Assembly: GCA_019918135.1 (NCBI GenBank)
Contig: WBZZ01005715.1
Coordinates: 1-64,000, forward strand
DNA length: 64,000 bases
Direction of reading: 5' to 3'
Origin: Paulinella micropora
Lineage: Eukaryota; Cercozoa; Imbricatea; Euglyphida; Paulinellidae
Shown: positions 1-10,148 of the stretch, one piece after another
Position numbering within the stretch: position 1 is the stretch's first letter
How the letters are laid out: each line of letters begins with the position of its first letter
The notes under the pieces: generated by a model
The model's input: only the letters and a program-made list of their open reading frames with translations
Databases searched by the model: none
Told to the model about the DNA's origin: nothing
Position numbers and translations under genes: made by a program

Positions 1-15
1 GACTTTAAAGGGAAA

Positions 16-1900
16 ATGGTCTTTCGCCTGTGTGTCGGTATCAACACTTGTTACACTACCGATACTAACTTTATTTTCACGTACCTGGAAGGCGCAGTGG
101 AGCATGGCGTGAACAGTAATATCACCATGCTTGCATCACTTTTGCATTGGGAGCTTTGGCATCCTCGCACTATGCAAGCTTGGAAGTTATTCCTGGAGTG
201 GGACGGCGCCGGTGATAACACTGCGTGGGCTATGCTAGGCTTTATCGGGCTTAACGTTGTCGACCGCGGTATCCGTTGGCAAGTAGAATCTCATCGCAAG
301 CCACCTGGGCACGGCCATGACGGGAATGATCAGTCATTCAGAGTGATGGATATTGGGTGGAAGAGCACCTTCCTCACAACCAATATCGCTCAAGCTTTGT
401 TAAAACTTATCCTTGCTTTCAAAAAACAAAGATCGACCTTTGTGTTGGTTGTTCTTGCATGTAATTACGACTGGATGACGTATTTCAGTCCATGTATGAA
501 CAAAAGCTTCAAGAATTACAACAGGCCTCTGGCCTGGCGCATCACCAAGAACGAGGATCCTGATCAGTTACCGACTGCGGATTTCAAAACAATGGGAGAC
601 GCACAGGAGGAATTTCATGGAGAGAAGGATAATCCCCAAGGAGCATCAGTGAAACTGTTCATTCAGCGCCCCGGTATTGTATTATATTATTCCCTTCCCT
701 CCCCCCCCCCCACCTCACGTGCATGTGTTGTATATATTGCAATACCGGGGCGTTGGATGTATTGCAGCGGCTGATATGCCTCGCAAGCTTCCTGTGGGAT
801 ACTTCGTCAACCCACGTTTGAAAAAGGATATTCGATCTTTGAGCAAGTACCTAGAGCCGGACGAGACTGCGCATGTGGAGGAGATGTTGGCGGCTGGGAA
901 CCTGACAAGAATCGAAATTGATGGCGACTACTTCGACGGTGGTTTGCCCGGACGCCCTGCTCATATGAAGTGTGGAAAATACAAAGCAGAATTCCGACTG
1001 GTTGATGAGCTGCCGATGAATTGGATGGAGTTGCCTCCTAACCGTAAAGAAAAGATAAACGCTCTTACCCATTTGACACCTGACGAGCTTCTTTCTTTAC
1101 CACGCACATGTTTTGTTAACGAGGGAAAGGCTCCCGCTCACCCACGATGGCGCGGTGCACAGGAGCTTACTGAGGAAGAAAAGAGGGAGCAGGACTTGGC
1201 TTTTGGAAATGTTGAGCATCCGTGGCGCAAAGTTTTCATTTTACTTACATCGTCTCAAGACAAGCAAGCGTTTGCATCCAGCCAAATGGTAGTCAAGGAA
1301 CTAAAGGACTGGCTCAGAATGCACGGTGTTGCAACGCAAGATGCCGACCGGAAGCAGTTTAAAAAGGCGCAGCTTGTTGACTCAGCATGGAACCATTTTC
1401 AAATCTGCCGCTGCAACTTAGAAGAAGAAGTGGATGCCAAACTAGCTGGTGCTGAACCCGCGCTATCTGAGAACTCTTCTTCTAGTACTAGCACAGACAA
1501 CTCTTCTTCTAGCTCAGAGGAAGAAGAAAACGGTACTAGTGTATGCTATATCTGCAACACTGGTCGCATTTCGTTATTATTTACTGTAGGTGACTCAGAC
1601 TCAACTGTGCCGCCACGAGGACGCCAACCAAGCCGTCAGCGCGGACGTCGCCGCGCGCGTCGAGCAGCAGGTCAACGCGGACGCAAGCGTGCGCGAAATT
1701 CAGCTGATTCCAAGCGGGCGATGCAATCTCAACGCAGGAACAGTCAGGTGCAAGGCGCAAATCAGCCAGGCCCCAATCCGTGGGATTGCCCTTCCTGTAA
1801 GATCCATAACGCTGAAGGTGGAGACAAATGCCAATTGTGTGAGTGGCCAGCAGATGTCGGTAGCTCTGATAGCTCTGACGACAACGACCCATTAATGTAG
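16..1900 (+). CDS. Host-like gene, transposase-derived-looking N-terminus and RanBP2-type zinc finger
   Basis: The reading frame from ATG 16 changes at a likely intron (674-767) and continues to the stop at 1898-1900. The C-terminus has a textbook RanBP2-type zinc finger, W-x-C-x2-C-x3-N-x6-C-x2-C (WDCPSCKIHN...CQLC), at about 1780-1845. Before it lie a Ser/Glu-rich stretch (about 1470-1530) and an Arg-rich segment (about 1610-1720) that looks nucleic-acid binding. The first 220 residues contain a GHGHDGNDQSF segment resembling the GHTHxDxDxxFG motif of DUF7869-type transposase-derived proteins; this is tentative. The gene may begin upstream of the window. RanBP2 fingers bind RNA, ubiquitin or Ran, so a role in RNA binding is only an inference. 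Codon use and introns suggest a host gene or domesticated transposon gene, not a virus gene. Confidence 0.6.
674..767 (+). other. Likely spliceosomal intron with a hairpin over its donor site
   Basis: GT at 674-675 and AG at 766-767 join two open frames in phase 1, giving a 94-bp intron with a C-run and a TG-rich 3' part. A perfect 13-bp inverted repeat (CGCCCCGGTATTG at 667-679, its complement at 740-752) spans the donor. Inverted repeats in short introns recall introner-type introns. Confidence 0.6.
1533..1589 (+). other. Possible in-frame intron of 57 bp
   Basis: GT at 1533-1534 and AG at 1588-1589 flank 57 bases, a multiple of three with no stop. Splicing or retention would both keep the frame. 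The interval is AT-richer than the flanking Ser/Glu and Arg-rich coding sequence, which favours an intron. Confidence 0.4.
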
Positions 1901-2418
1901 CCTTGAAATACATTCTAATCAAGGAAATACTGCAACCTTCACATCACACAACCACCCCCCCCCCTCCCCCTTCCACTACCCACGTGAATCCCCTATCACA
2001 GCGGCGGCAGGGATTTTTTGAAGTAAAAGCAGCTCATAATGTAGGAAAATACTAAAAACAAATAAAATAAAGCAAAAAAACCAAGCTGTGCATTTTTGTC
2101 GCTTGTTTCCAGCATAGTCTTGTCGTCGCCGGCATGAAAAAAAAGTGGAAAAATTAGGTGTCAGACCGGTTTCTGTCCACCTCCGGAGGTGAAGTCTAAG
2201 TGGTTGACTATTAATAAAAACATGTTTTAATATCATTTTATTATGTTCTGCAACTAAATACTGAATTTCCCTTCATTTGCAAAAGTTTTCTGAAAGTTGC
2301 TAAAAGTCTTGGAAAAATTTCGGAAAAAGTGATACCCCCATCTTTGCCGAATGGTTAGTTATACCAGCATCTCTGCACTGGTACTCTCATAGGATTTGAA
2401 ATCTTTGAGACAGTGGCG
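1901..2418. other. Non-coding stretch before the Ty3-like element
   Basis: No gene is visible. It holds a C-run near 1954, A-rich tracts, and a tRNA-like A-box piece near 2347. It may contain what remains of a left LTR or leader of element A, but I could not recognise LTR ends or a primer binding site. Confidence 0.4.
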
Positions 2419-3393
2419 ATGAGTTTGAGGAGTGCTGTTGGCTTGGCGGCGACCCTTACGGAGGTAGTTTCCTCCTATGGGCTATTCTATGGCCGCAAGT
2501 CGATCATCCTCTATTTCTTTTCGGCGTTACACACAGTTAACCAGAGTAAGCTTACTCAGCTCATACAACAATGCTCGACGTTTAGCTCAGTGAAGTCCAA
2601 GAACTTCCTCGAGACACACGTGTTCGAAAATACGGTTCAAAGCGTTGCTCCGTCAGCACTGTTTCAAGAAGTGATGAGTGCATGCTCAAACATGGACTCG
2701 CTCACGGAGGCACATACGGCACAGGCAGGCGGTGTACCTGTTGGCGCACAAGCCACGTACACAAGCAGAGTTGCCGGTTGGAAGAGACAGAGAGAGCCAG
2801 ACCTGAAGACCGCATGTTGGAGGTGGTTCGCGGGCTTGCAGTGTAAGGCACAGATGGAGAACACAGACTGTTCTTTCAATCATGATAGGCAGAACCCAAC
2901 AGCAAGGGCAAATTTTCTGAGCAGAACGGAAGGCAAGGAACCGGGCCTTTTCAATATGCTTCAGATTGCCGCTGCGAACGAAGGTTGGTATGCCAATATG
3001 TGTGATGATGAGGAGTTACGAGAGGCAATCATTACCTACATGAAGAGGATGAAGGAGAAGAAGGAGGAAAGGGAGAGACAAAAGAACTTAAAGGCCTCTC
3101 AAAGAGGACGAGAAGGAGGAGCAGGAGCAGGAGGACGAGGACGAGGAACATGGAGAGGAGCCTCGAGGTGGCAGGGAACCCCTCAGAGAGGAAGAGGAGG
3201 AGGTCGGGGATATACCCCTTATGGAGGGAGAGCTGTTCGAGCTCCAGCCCCCCCACCCAGAGGAGGAGGAGGCTCGTGGGCAAGCTCCAACCCGAATTTC
3301 GGTCGAGCTCAGGCCTACAACACTGCCTCGGAGACCGATACGTCATCCTACCCGGACACTACTCAAGGTAATCGTTTCGAGGTGGTGGAATGA
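2419..3393 (+). CDS. gag: Gag-like protein of element A
   Basis: An ATG at 2419 opens about 324 codons. The middle contains a CCCH-like zinc-binding segment (CWRWFAGLQC followed by a C-x3-H, at about 2815-2885) in place of the usual CCHC knuckle. The C-terminal third is rich in Arg and Gly with RGR/RGG-like repeats (about 3090-3290), typical of nucleic-acid-binding tails. It sits directly upstream of the protease and pol frames, the usual place for gag. The N-terminal half has no clear match, so the gag label rests mainly on position and the nucleic-acid-binding tail. Confidence 0.65.
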   Translation: MSLRSAVGLAATLTEVVSSYGLFYGRKSIILYFFSALHTVNQSKLTQLIQQCSTFSSVKSKNFLETHVFENTVQSVAPSALFQEVMSACSNMDSLTEAHTAQAGGVPVGAQATYTSRVAGWKRQREPDLKTACWRWFAGLQCKAQMENTDCSFNHDRQNPTARANFLSRTEGKEPGLFNMLQIAAANEGWYANMCDDEELREAIITYMKRMKEKKEERERQKNLKASQRGREGGAGAGGRGRGTWRGASRWQGTPQRGRGGGRGYTPYGGRAVRAPAPPPRGGGGSWASSNPNFGRAQAYNTASETDTSSYPDTTQGNRFEVVE

Positions 3394-3426
3394 CTGGAGG
3401 GGGAAGAAGAGAGGAAGGAGAAGACT

Positions 3427-4479
3427 GTGAAGTTTAACCCTAAAGTCACAGTGCTTTCTAATGCTGTTGTGCAGACTGGGCCAACGCTTCCTCTATGTGA
3501 AAACAAAGATGTGGGTACACAGAGACTGCAGCCCCAAGGTAGTCTCATACCCGTTCATACAGCACGGTTACCAATGATAACTGATGCAAATAGGAAGGCG
3601 AGACTTGCGATGGAGGCGAGGAGGCCAATGGCAGATGTATCGCCTCGGCCAAGCAAACAACCACGAACAGACTCAATGTCCACGGTCGCGGCGGGTGGCG
3701 AGCAAAAAGACAATGTGTGTACTCAAGTACCACAAGACAATGTCGCTCAAATAGTAAACGCACCAGTACCGCAGAATAATAAAAATGTTAATGAGGTGAA
3801 GCAGGAGGAGAAGAAGGAGGAGTTGAAAAACTTAGAGACAAGACTCCAAAATTTGGAACGTAAAGTTCTTGTTCTCGCAGCCAATATACACAGGCCCGAT
3901 GCTCTGTGTTATACGGAACTTTATTGTGAAACATTGAAGACAATATTAAAAGTTGGTAATGATACGATGGCGAATATTAATATTGTCGGCCGAAAGTTTT
4001 TAAATCGATACCGGGACTGGGTGGACGGAAATATGAAAAAGTCAACGGGCACTCTCAAAGGAGTGAGCAGCCGGACGGATATCACGGGAATCATCACACT
4101 GACCTTTAAATTGAAATCCGCACGAGTATACCGTATGGACCTCTATGTCGTCCCCGGTTACCACGGGTCAATATTACTATCGTATGACCAATTGGCTACG
4201 ATGGGGGCTGTGATTGATTGCGCCGCACGGCGAGTGATATATGGAGTAAAAAGAGGAGAAGAGAACGATATTGATCCCTTCAACGCTACTGACTCTTATG
4301 AGGCTTATGAGCTGAGTCTAGCGACGGATCACAAAAAGATGGCCATCCCACATGAGGCACTTGAGGTGTACGTTCACCCCCATGTCGTAAGACGGATGAC
4401 TGTCCTGGACCGACAATTGGGAATCCCAAGTGTGCACTGTCACAGTTCCGACATGCCATTGGGACAAAAAGTCTATTGA
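3427..4479 (+). CDS. Protease-region frame of element A
   Basis: This frame lies between gag and pol and overlaps the pol frame by about 50 bases, so expression probably relies on frameshifting or read-through, as Ty3/Gypsy elements often do. The N-terminal half is polar and low-complexity, with a Lys/Glu coiled stretch near 3790-3860. The second half (about 3930-4250) has the length and hydrophobic pattern of a retropepsin fold, with a GYHGSILLSYDQL segment like the loop region preceding the C-terminal strand of such proteases. The assignment rests partly on position. Confidence 0.55.
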   Translation: MKFNPKVTVLSNAVVQTGPTLPLCENKDVGTQRLQPQGSLIPVHTARLPMITDANRKARLAMEARRPMADVSPRPSKQPRTDSMSTVAAGGEQKDNVCTQVPQDNVAQIVNAPVPQNNKNVNEVKQEEKKEELKNLETRLQNLERKVLVLAANIHRPDALCYTELYCETLKTILKVGNDTMANINIVGRKFLNRYRDWVDGNMKKSTGTLKGVSSRTDITGIITLTFKLKSARVYRMDLYVVPGYHGSILLSYDQLATMGAVIDCAARRVIYGVKRGEENDIDPFNATDSYEAYELSLATDHKKMAIPHEALEVYVHPHVVRRMTVLDRQLGIPSVHCHSSDMPLGQKVY

Positions 4480-7400
4480 TGACTTAATCGAGAAGCGAAA
4501 GGAGGAGATTATATGTGTCGCACAAAGAAGCCCGTCGTTGGCGAGATTCGCGGAAGGAGTAGGAACAGATGTCCATATTACCAACGGATACTGTTTCCAT
4601 GCGAAAGTAGGAGAAGAAAAAAAGGAGGCGTTTGTACCAAGGAGAACGGGGCGAATCCCGGATACTCCACCAGAAACTATTAAAAGTTTTATTACTGATT
4701 TCTGGGGTGACGAGCCCACGTGGCCGCGTTCACTGTCTGAAGTGAAGAAATGCTTACGGACTTTATTCGAAAATAATAAGCCGTATACTATTATCCTGCC
4801 ATATAATGAGAAGGCGATATGGGCGCAGGAAATAAGGGACCGGCTTATTGATCATCCTATACCGGTACCCTCTCGCAAGCAACAGCTAGTGGTGGCTTGT
4901 CGTATGGGAACTCGTGAGCAGAGCAGTGCATACAAGCGGAAGCTCAGAGACCTCGACAAGTTGAAATTGATACCGCAAGCATTCACATGCTTTGATGGTT
5001 TTTACACCCGTAAAGCTCCTTTGCAATACGCGAGACTCATTGACATGCTGGTGGAGCTCGGTAAAGATGATGAGCCGGACACGGTCACGTATGAAAAGAC
5101 GGGCCTAGATGATGTCTCGGAAGAGGACTTAGGCTTGGAGGAGGACAGAGAACCCCTCAAGCAGCAAAGGCAGATGTCTGATGAAGATTTTCAAGAGGCG
5201 GCGCGGAAAATATTGGAAGAAGGAGTAGGCACGGAGAAGGAGAAGGAGCTTTTAAAAGCCAAATTAGAGGCGAACAAGGAAATTTTTGACCCTCCACATG
5301 CAGGTGGTGTCAAGCCTGAAGATTTCACTGCGGTTATTTACAAAATACCGGGTGCGGAGCCGTCACCGGCACCACGAAGGGCGAATTTGAGTATACATGA
5401 GGCGAAGATAGCGGAGGAGCTAGCAAGACAGCTGCTCAATGAGGACTTTATTGAGAGATCAACATCCTCAATAGTCTCACAACCGAGAATAGTGCCGAAG
5501 CCAGGAGGAGAATGGCGCCTGACAGTTAACTATGCTCGTGTTAACAAGGTGCTGGAGGAAGAGAGAAATCCTCTCCCGACATTAGAAGAAGGAAGGAGAG
5601 TACTGCGGAATGCAAAATTCTATCCGGTCATTGACCTTAAGAATGGCTTCTGGCAGATACCACTGGAGGAAAAGTCCAGATGGCTGACGGCGTTTGTGGT
5701 GGGTATGGAAATATATCAATGGAAAGTGCTTCCGATGGGCCTCAAGCAAGCCCCAGGACTTTTCCAGAAGGCGATGCAGAAGATGTTGAGCAGTCAGTAC
5801 GATGATTTGTCTGACGGTGGCTTTATGAGAAGGCGGGGACAGAAGGCGGGAGAATATGCATTTTGCTATATCGATGACATTATCGTATACTCTAACACAA
5901 TGGAGGAGCATATCGATCATTTGTCCGATATATTCAGGCGCATCGGAGCTTTTGGCCTGAAGTGCAATCTAAAGAAGTGTCAACTTGCCAAGACGAGTGT
6001 GACATACTTAGGGTACGAGATCTCCCATAATCGAGTCTCGATATCCAAAGAGAAGAGGGAGGAGATTATGAATCGACCGATACCGAAGAACCGCACTGAA
6101 TTGCACTCATTCCTTGCGATGGCGCAATACTATAGCCAGTTTATACCCGATTGGGGTGCAACACGGGCTAAGTTGGAGAAAATGATAGATTTTGGAGACT
6201 TTGAGAAGTGGGGCGAAGAGGTTTTGCAAGCGTTTCATGCGCTCAAAGATCTCATTTACAAAGACCCAAAAGACGGAGGACTGGTGTTAACGATGCCCGA
6301 CTTTACGAAACAATTCGTAGTCGATACAGACGCATCTAAGTTTGCGATTGGGGCTGTATTACAACAAGAGGATGAGGAGAAGAAATTACGCCCAATCATG
6401 TTTATTAGTAGGAAGTTGTGTGCGGCGGAGAGAAACTATTGCACAAGGCAAAGAGAGGCGTTGGCGGTAGTATGGGCCCTCAAGAGGCTCAGAGAGTATT
6501 TGTGGGGAGGAATTCAATTTACTGTCAGAACTGATCATCATAACCTGTTATGGTTGATGAATCATGAACAGACGGGACGGCTGGCGCGGTGGCAAGCGTT
6601 CTTGTCTTGTTTCGATTTTACAATGGTCCATCTACCGGGAAAGCGAAATGTGGTCGCTGATAGCCTCTCTAGGCTAGAGTTTAACTCAGAAGTATCGGCG
6701 TTGGTGTCCACGGTGGAGATGAAAGACTTGTCCACTGACAAGGTGTATGAGGTCAGCCACATTGAGGCGATGGAGATGGCGAGTGGAGTCCGATATGACC
6801 GCACAGGTCTACGGTACAGTCCACAAGGCCCGGATCACGGGATATGTTGTGAGCTACATACCCAGGAGGACGCTGAGTGGTCCTATGAGGTATATGAGAA
6901 TGCGAAGGCGAACATAAGAGAGGAAGAGGAGACGCAGGAAGTTTATGCGGAGCCTCCTCAAGAGCGGAGAAGTGACCTAGACGATGACCCGGAAAGAATC
7001 GGGGTACGGCTAGAAGATGGTACTATCCATATAGCCTCGCCTACCGCATGGAGGCAACAACAGACTCAAGATCCGGAGTTTAAAGAACTGATACAGTTAT
7101 ATCAGAACCCGGATGAGCTACGGATGACGAAAGCGATCAAAGATCAGATGAAGGAGATGGGATGGAGAGATTGTCTACTGTGGTACAAGGGCCTTCACGG
7201 TCGCTATGCGTCACAGCCGGACAAATGGACCCTTTGGGTACCGGAGAGTCTGAGACGATTTATATTTGTCGCAGCCCACAATTGCCCACTTTTGGCGCAT
7301 CCGGGTCGACAACGAACTCACATGTTCGTAGCGAGGCGATTCTGGTGGAAGAAGATGAAGGAGGAGATAGATCAGGCGGTGGATGCATGCATCCCGTGCA

Positions 7401-7660
7401 AGATAAACAAAACACCACTGAAGGCAAATTTCGGCCTGATTGGCGAATTTCCTCTTCATGCGGGGATGTTTGAGTTTATACACATTGATCATGTGGGACC
7501 TTTCCCAGAATCGAAGGATGGTTACAAATACCTCCTTACGGCTATTGACAGAGCCACCAACTATGTGTGGATCATCCCTGTCAAAGACGTTACCGGCAAG
7601 ACGACGACCGAGGCGCTGATCGATAGGATCATCTCACAGATCCCCATGGAGAGGGCCTGA
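4430..7660 (+). CDS. pol: Pol polyprotein: reverse transcriptase, RNase H, integrase N-terminal part
   Basis: Reverse transcriptase motifs are clear: LTVNYARVNK, VIDLKNGFWQIPL, LPMGLKQAPGLFQKAM, and the catalytic YIDDIIVYS near 5870-5895. RNase H follows (VVDTDASKFAIGAVLQQ near 6310, TDHHNLLWL near 6530). The integrase zinc-binding HH-CC region lies near 7280-7400 (CIPCK at its end). The start of the catalytic core is seen near 7480-7560 (IHIDHVGPF, AIDRATNYVWI). This order is diagnostic of Ty3/Gypsy. The integrase region runs into a mosaic junction with element B. Confidence 0.9.
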   Translation: MCTVTVPTCHWDKKSIDDLIEKRKEEIICVAQRSPSLARFAEGVGTDVHITNGYCFHAKVGEEKKEAFVPRRTGRIPDTPPETIKSFITDFWGDEPTWPRSLSEVKKCLRTLFENNKPYTIILPYNEKAIWAQEIRDRLIDHPIPVPSRKQQLVVACRMGTREQSSAYKRKLRDLDKLKLIPQAFTCFDGFYTRKAPLQYARLIDMLVELGKDDEPDTVTYEKTGLDDVSEEDLGLEEDREPLKQQRQMSDEDFQEAARKILEEGVGTEKEKELLKAKLEANKEIFDPPHAGGVKPEDFTAVIYKIPGAEPSPAPRRANLSIHEAKIAEELARQLLNEDFIERSTSSIVSQPRIVPKPGGEWRLTVNYARVNKVLEEERNPLPTLEEGRRVLRNAKFYPVIDLKNGFWQIPLEEKSRWLTAFVVGMEIYQWKVLPMGLKQAPGLFQKAMQKMLSSQYDDLSDGGFMRRRGQKAGEYAFCYIDDIIVYSNTMEEHIDHLSDIFRRIGAFGLKCNLKKCQLAKTSVTYLGYEISHNRVSISKEKREEIMNRPIPKNRTELHSFLAMAQYYSQFIPDWGATRAKLEKMIDFGDFEKWGEEVLQAFHALKDLIYKDPKDGGLVLTMPDFTKQFVVDTDASKFAIGAVLQQEDEEKKLRPIMFISRKLCAAERNYCTRQREALAVVWALKRLREYLWGGIQFTVRTDHHNLLWLMNHEQTGRLARWQAFLSCFDFTMVHLPGKRNVVADSLSRLEFNSEVSALVSTVEMKDLSTDKVYEVSHIEAMEMASGVRYDRTGLRYSPQGPDHGICCELHTQEDAEWSYEVYENAKANIREEEETQEVYAEPPQERRSDLDDDPERIGVRLEDGTIHIASPTAWRQQQTQDPEFKELIQLYQNPDELRMTKAIKDQMKEMGWRDCLLWYKGLHGRYASQPDKWTLWVPESLRRFIFVAAHNCPLLAHPGRQRTHMFVARRFWWKKMKEEIDQAVDACIPCKINKTPLKANFGLIGEFPLHAGMFEFIHIDHVGPFPESKDGYKYLLTAIDRATNYVWIIPVKDVTGKTTTEALIDRIISQIPMERA

Positions 7661-9130
7661 CAATGGGCTGATAATCCCTGCTCGTTCAGTTAAGACTAAG
7701 GTCGTGGCGGAGCGATACCGAGGTCCTCCAGAGGGATGGCCAAGCAATCCTCTCGACGAGAAGGAACATGGGATAAACTACCATGAAAACTCGGCACCTC
7801 TCTTCCCTAACAATAAGTACGAGGAGATCGACCCATGCTCTTTGATTCTCCTTCTTCGAGCAATACATCTTTAGCGAGGCTTTGAGGGGTCTGTGTACCC
7901 GCTCGATTTTTCCATTTGCTCGCGGGTTATAGGCAGTAAGATATTGCCATTTCATCCCGTAATACTTAGATAGTTTGTCGATGACCTCGTTATTAAAGTC
8001 CGAGCCTCGATCAGAACATATCTTTCTTGGTACTCCGCGAGGGATAGGATCCTCCTGCCCTCTACTTCCTTCCCTTGCAGGAGTGGTAAAGCCTTCGGCG
8101 CCTGAGGCGGGTGGATTGTTAGTGTCTGTGCCCTCAGACATGTCCAAACGAATTGCTGTGGTTGACTTCGTAGTGTAGCCTAACCACACATTGTCTGTTT
8201 TGACGTTCATGGGCTTGAAACGAGCAGTGTCGTGTGTTTCTTGTGTAAGTGTGGTTTCGTGTTTGTTCTGCTTTTCTGTGTTGTGTTCGTTGTGTGATCA
8301 ATGCTTGTGTCAAACACAACCCACGACAATGCAACAACCAACCCACTATTTCCCGAACTTTCAAGGCGGACCAACTAACTTCTTGTGGAAAAATACGAAC
8401 GTCGTCCCTTCTGCACCGATGGGCCCTTTGGGACGAAGAAGCAGGCAGGTTGATTCAGGCGGGGACATTACGCCCCCCCCCCCCCCCATGCGACCTCATT
8501 ACCTGCTCGAGCAATTCGTCAAAGGAGCACATTGGGGTTATATGTGCGATCCTGACATAGTCGCGGACCTAGTATCGGCAATGACACAACGGATGTGGCA
8601 GGCCAATGTCTCTCACAACGAAATCGTTGATCTTCCACAAAAACTCATCACGCCCCTTGTTCGCGCCGATCTGGCGACGTTACTAATGGCAGTACTTAAG
8701 TGTATAGCCAAAGCGACAACGCAAAGGTCGAACGACAGGGGAGGTATACATTCGACTCTTATCTAAGGCACAAGAGTCCGATGATAAAACGTTTGCACTC
8801 AAGAGCTTTCGTATTCATCGACTAGTCGAAGTGTGCAAATGGGATGGAACCTTTGTGGATAAGATATTCGGCCCCATAAGCAATCAGGACGAACGCCTGC
8901 GGAGGGCAACACTCCTATTGCAAGCCATGCACTGTGGGGATTTCATTGCCGGATCATCAATCCAAGGCAGACGAACCTCAGTTCGACATATTATCTTTTG
9001 TCACATCCACCTCGTGGGGAGAGTCACTCATATACGAGGGTCCAACCCCTATCAGCGATCCTCCTCAAGTTCGTCCAACCCATAATGGTCATCATCGTCG
9101 AGCTCGTCAAGCTCTTTGAACCCGTATTGG
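7650..9130. mobile_element. Fragmentary element B copy mixed with element A integrase sequence
   Basis: Sequence near 7650-7830 and 8040-8330 matches the b1 leader region at about 24235-24715. Sequence near 8390-9130 matches the b2 gene of element B (segments like HYLLEQFVKGAHWGY and NEIVDLPQKLITP) with clear divergence. A piece of element A integrase (DRGSDFNNEV, NPRANGKIERVHR on the minus strand) lies between the two element-B blocks. This is therefore a nested and rearranged meeting point of two mobile elements. The element-B genes here are broken in several places. Confidence 0.75.
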
Positions 9131-9569
9131 GGCCAAGGTTCGGGACGTTCATCGCAGAAGCATTTGGAGCATCCTGAAGCCTGGTCTTGGGTTCAAACAG
9201 AGGACGATCTGCACTCCAATCCACTTTTTGTTCCTTGAACTGCCACGCAAAGCCACTCTTCAACAGCTTATCTGACTCCTGGTCCACTTGCTCTTCAGTG
9301 TAAGTGCATACGTTATATGAATTATAAATTTCTTCCTCTCCTCCTTCCTCATCAGTTGTTTCTGCCTCATCATCCTCCTGCTCAGTTATGGCCTCCTCCT
9401 GTGCAGGGGGTTGCTCGTCCTCACTTGTTTCTTCGTTGTCAGTAAACTGGACTACTACCTCCTTCAAATCAGCATCAATACAACGAAAAGCACCCACTGT
9501 CTGGGCTGCCTCACTTGGTAGAAACTTGGATGAAATGAAATAATCTTTCTTGTCGAAACGCAAGGTCAC
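9130..9569 (-). pseudogene. Unrecognised acidic protein fragment
   Basis: On the minus strand there is a real-looking protein stretch starting VTLRFDKKDYFISSKFL. It is followed by a long Glu/Asp/Thr-rich acidic region (about 9310-9450) and a segment SGFAWQFKEQKVDWSADRP. It stops looking like protein where the element-B fragment begins, so it is probably truncated by it. The acidic middle and Trp-containing end are reminiscent of N-terminal regions of piggyBac-like transposases, but I cannot support that assignment. Confidence 0.35.
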
Positions 9570-9974
9570 AAGAGCCTTCGGATGCTGAGCTTTTGTTTCG
9601 GCTTGTTTTAGCTGCCCCGGGGGGCCATAAGCCTAATGTCCTGATAAAAAGATTATCTAAATTTTCGCCCAAGTTGCCCAAACCTTTCCTAGCTTCTCAG
9701 CAGGCACGGAAACGCACCCACCCACTGGCACCTCCATGCTTTTTCAGAAAATGATGGTTCAAAAAGGAAAAAATGAAAGAAAAAAAAAGGACTGGTCAGT
9801 CACTGTCAAATGCCTTGATTGTAATTTCTACTCACTCTTTTTGCCTACAAATTTTACGAGTCGATTCCTGAAGTGATTCCCGGTCAGAGCTCATACAGTC
9901 ATTGATGTTGTTTTATCATGCTCATTTTCTGACTTAGAATTCCTGACTCTGAAAAAAAGATCAAGGGAAAAAGT

Positions 9975-10006
9975 TACCAATTGGTAAGAAAAATTACCAA
10001 TTGGTA
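9975..10006. repeat. Two copies of the perfect 12-bp palindrome TACCAATTGGTA
   Basis: The palindrome TACCAATTGGTA occurs at 9975-9986 and again at 9995-10006, separated by eight bases. Paired palindromes can be protein-binding sites or remnants of hairpin elements. No neighbouring gene gives a function. Confidence 0.6.
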
Positions 10007-10077
10007 TTAATAATCCCAGGGACTTAAACACTGGTCTTTCTCAATTATATTAACAAATTATTAAAAAATAGTAACTA

Positions 10078-10148
10078 AAGTTAGCGAAGGAAAGAAGCCG
10101 CCGGGAGCAAAAGCTGAACTTGGTTACTATCTCTCCTTCGCTAACTTT
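10078..10148. repeat. 71-bp hairpin element with 15-bp perfect inverted ends
   Basis: AAAGTTAGCGAAGGA at 10078-10092 is the exact complement of 10134-10148. The GC-rich loop contrasts with AT-rich flanks. It may be a very short MITE or a folded structural site. Confidence 0.6.

Larger units (their letters stand above)
2419..8040 (+). mobile_element. Element A: Ty3/Gypsy-like LTR retrotransposon, LTRs not found
   Basis: The domain order gag, aspartic protease, reverse transcriptase, RNase H, integrase is that of Ty3/Gypsy (Metaviridae). The long pol frame is open for more than 1,000 codons, so the copy is not ancient. It is broken: no LTR pair is visible and its integrase end is intermixed with element B. 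I judge about two or three major disruptions. This is treated as a fossil and no repair is considered. Confidence 0.85.

Noticed and set aside
2341-2405. tRNA-like segment (GCCGAATGGTTAGTTATACC ... GGATTTGAAATC)
   Set aside because: An A-box-like and a weak B-box-like word are present, but the arms do not pair into a cloverleaf. It may be a tRNA-derived remnant, not a tRNA gene.
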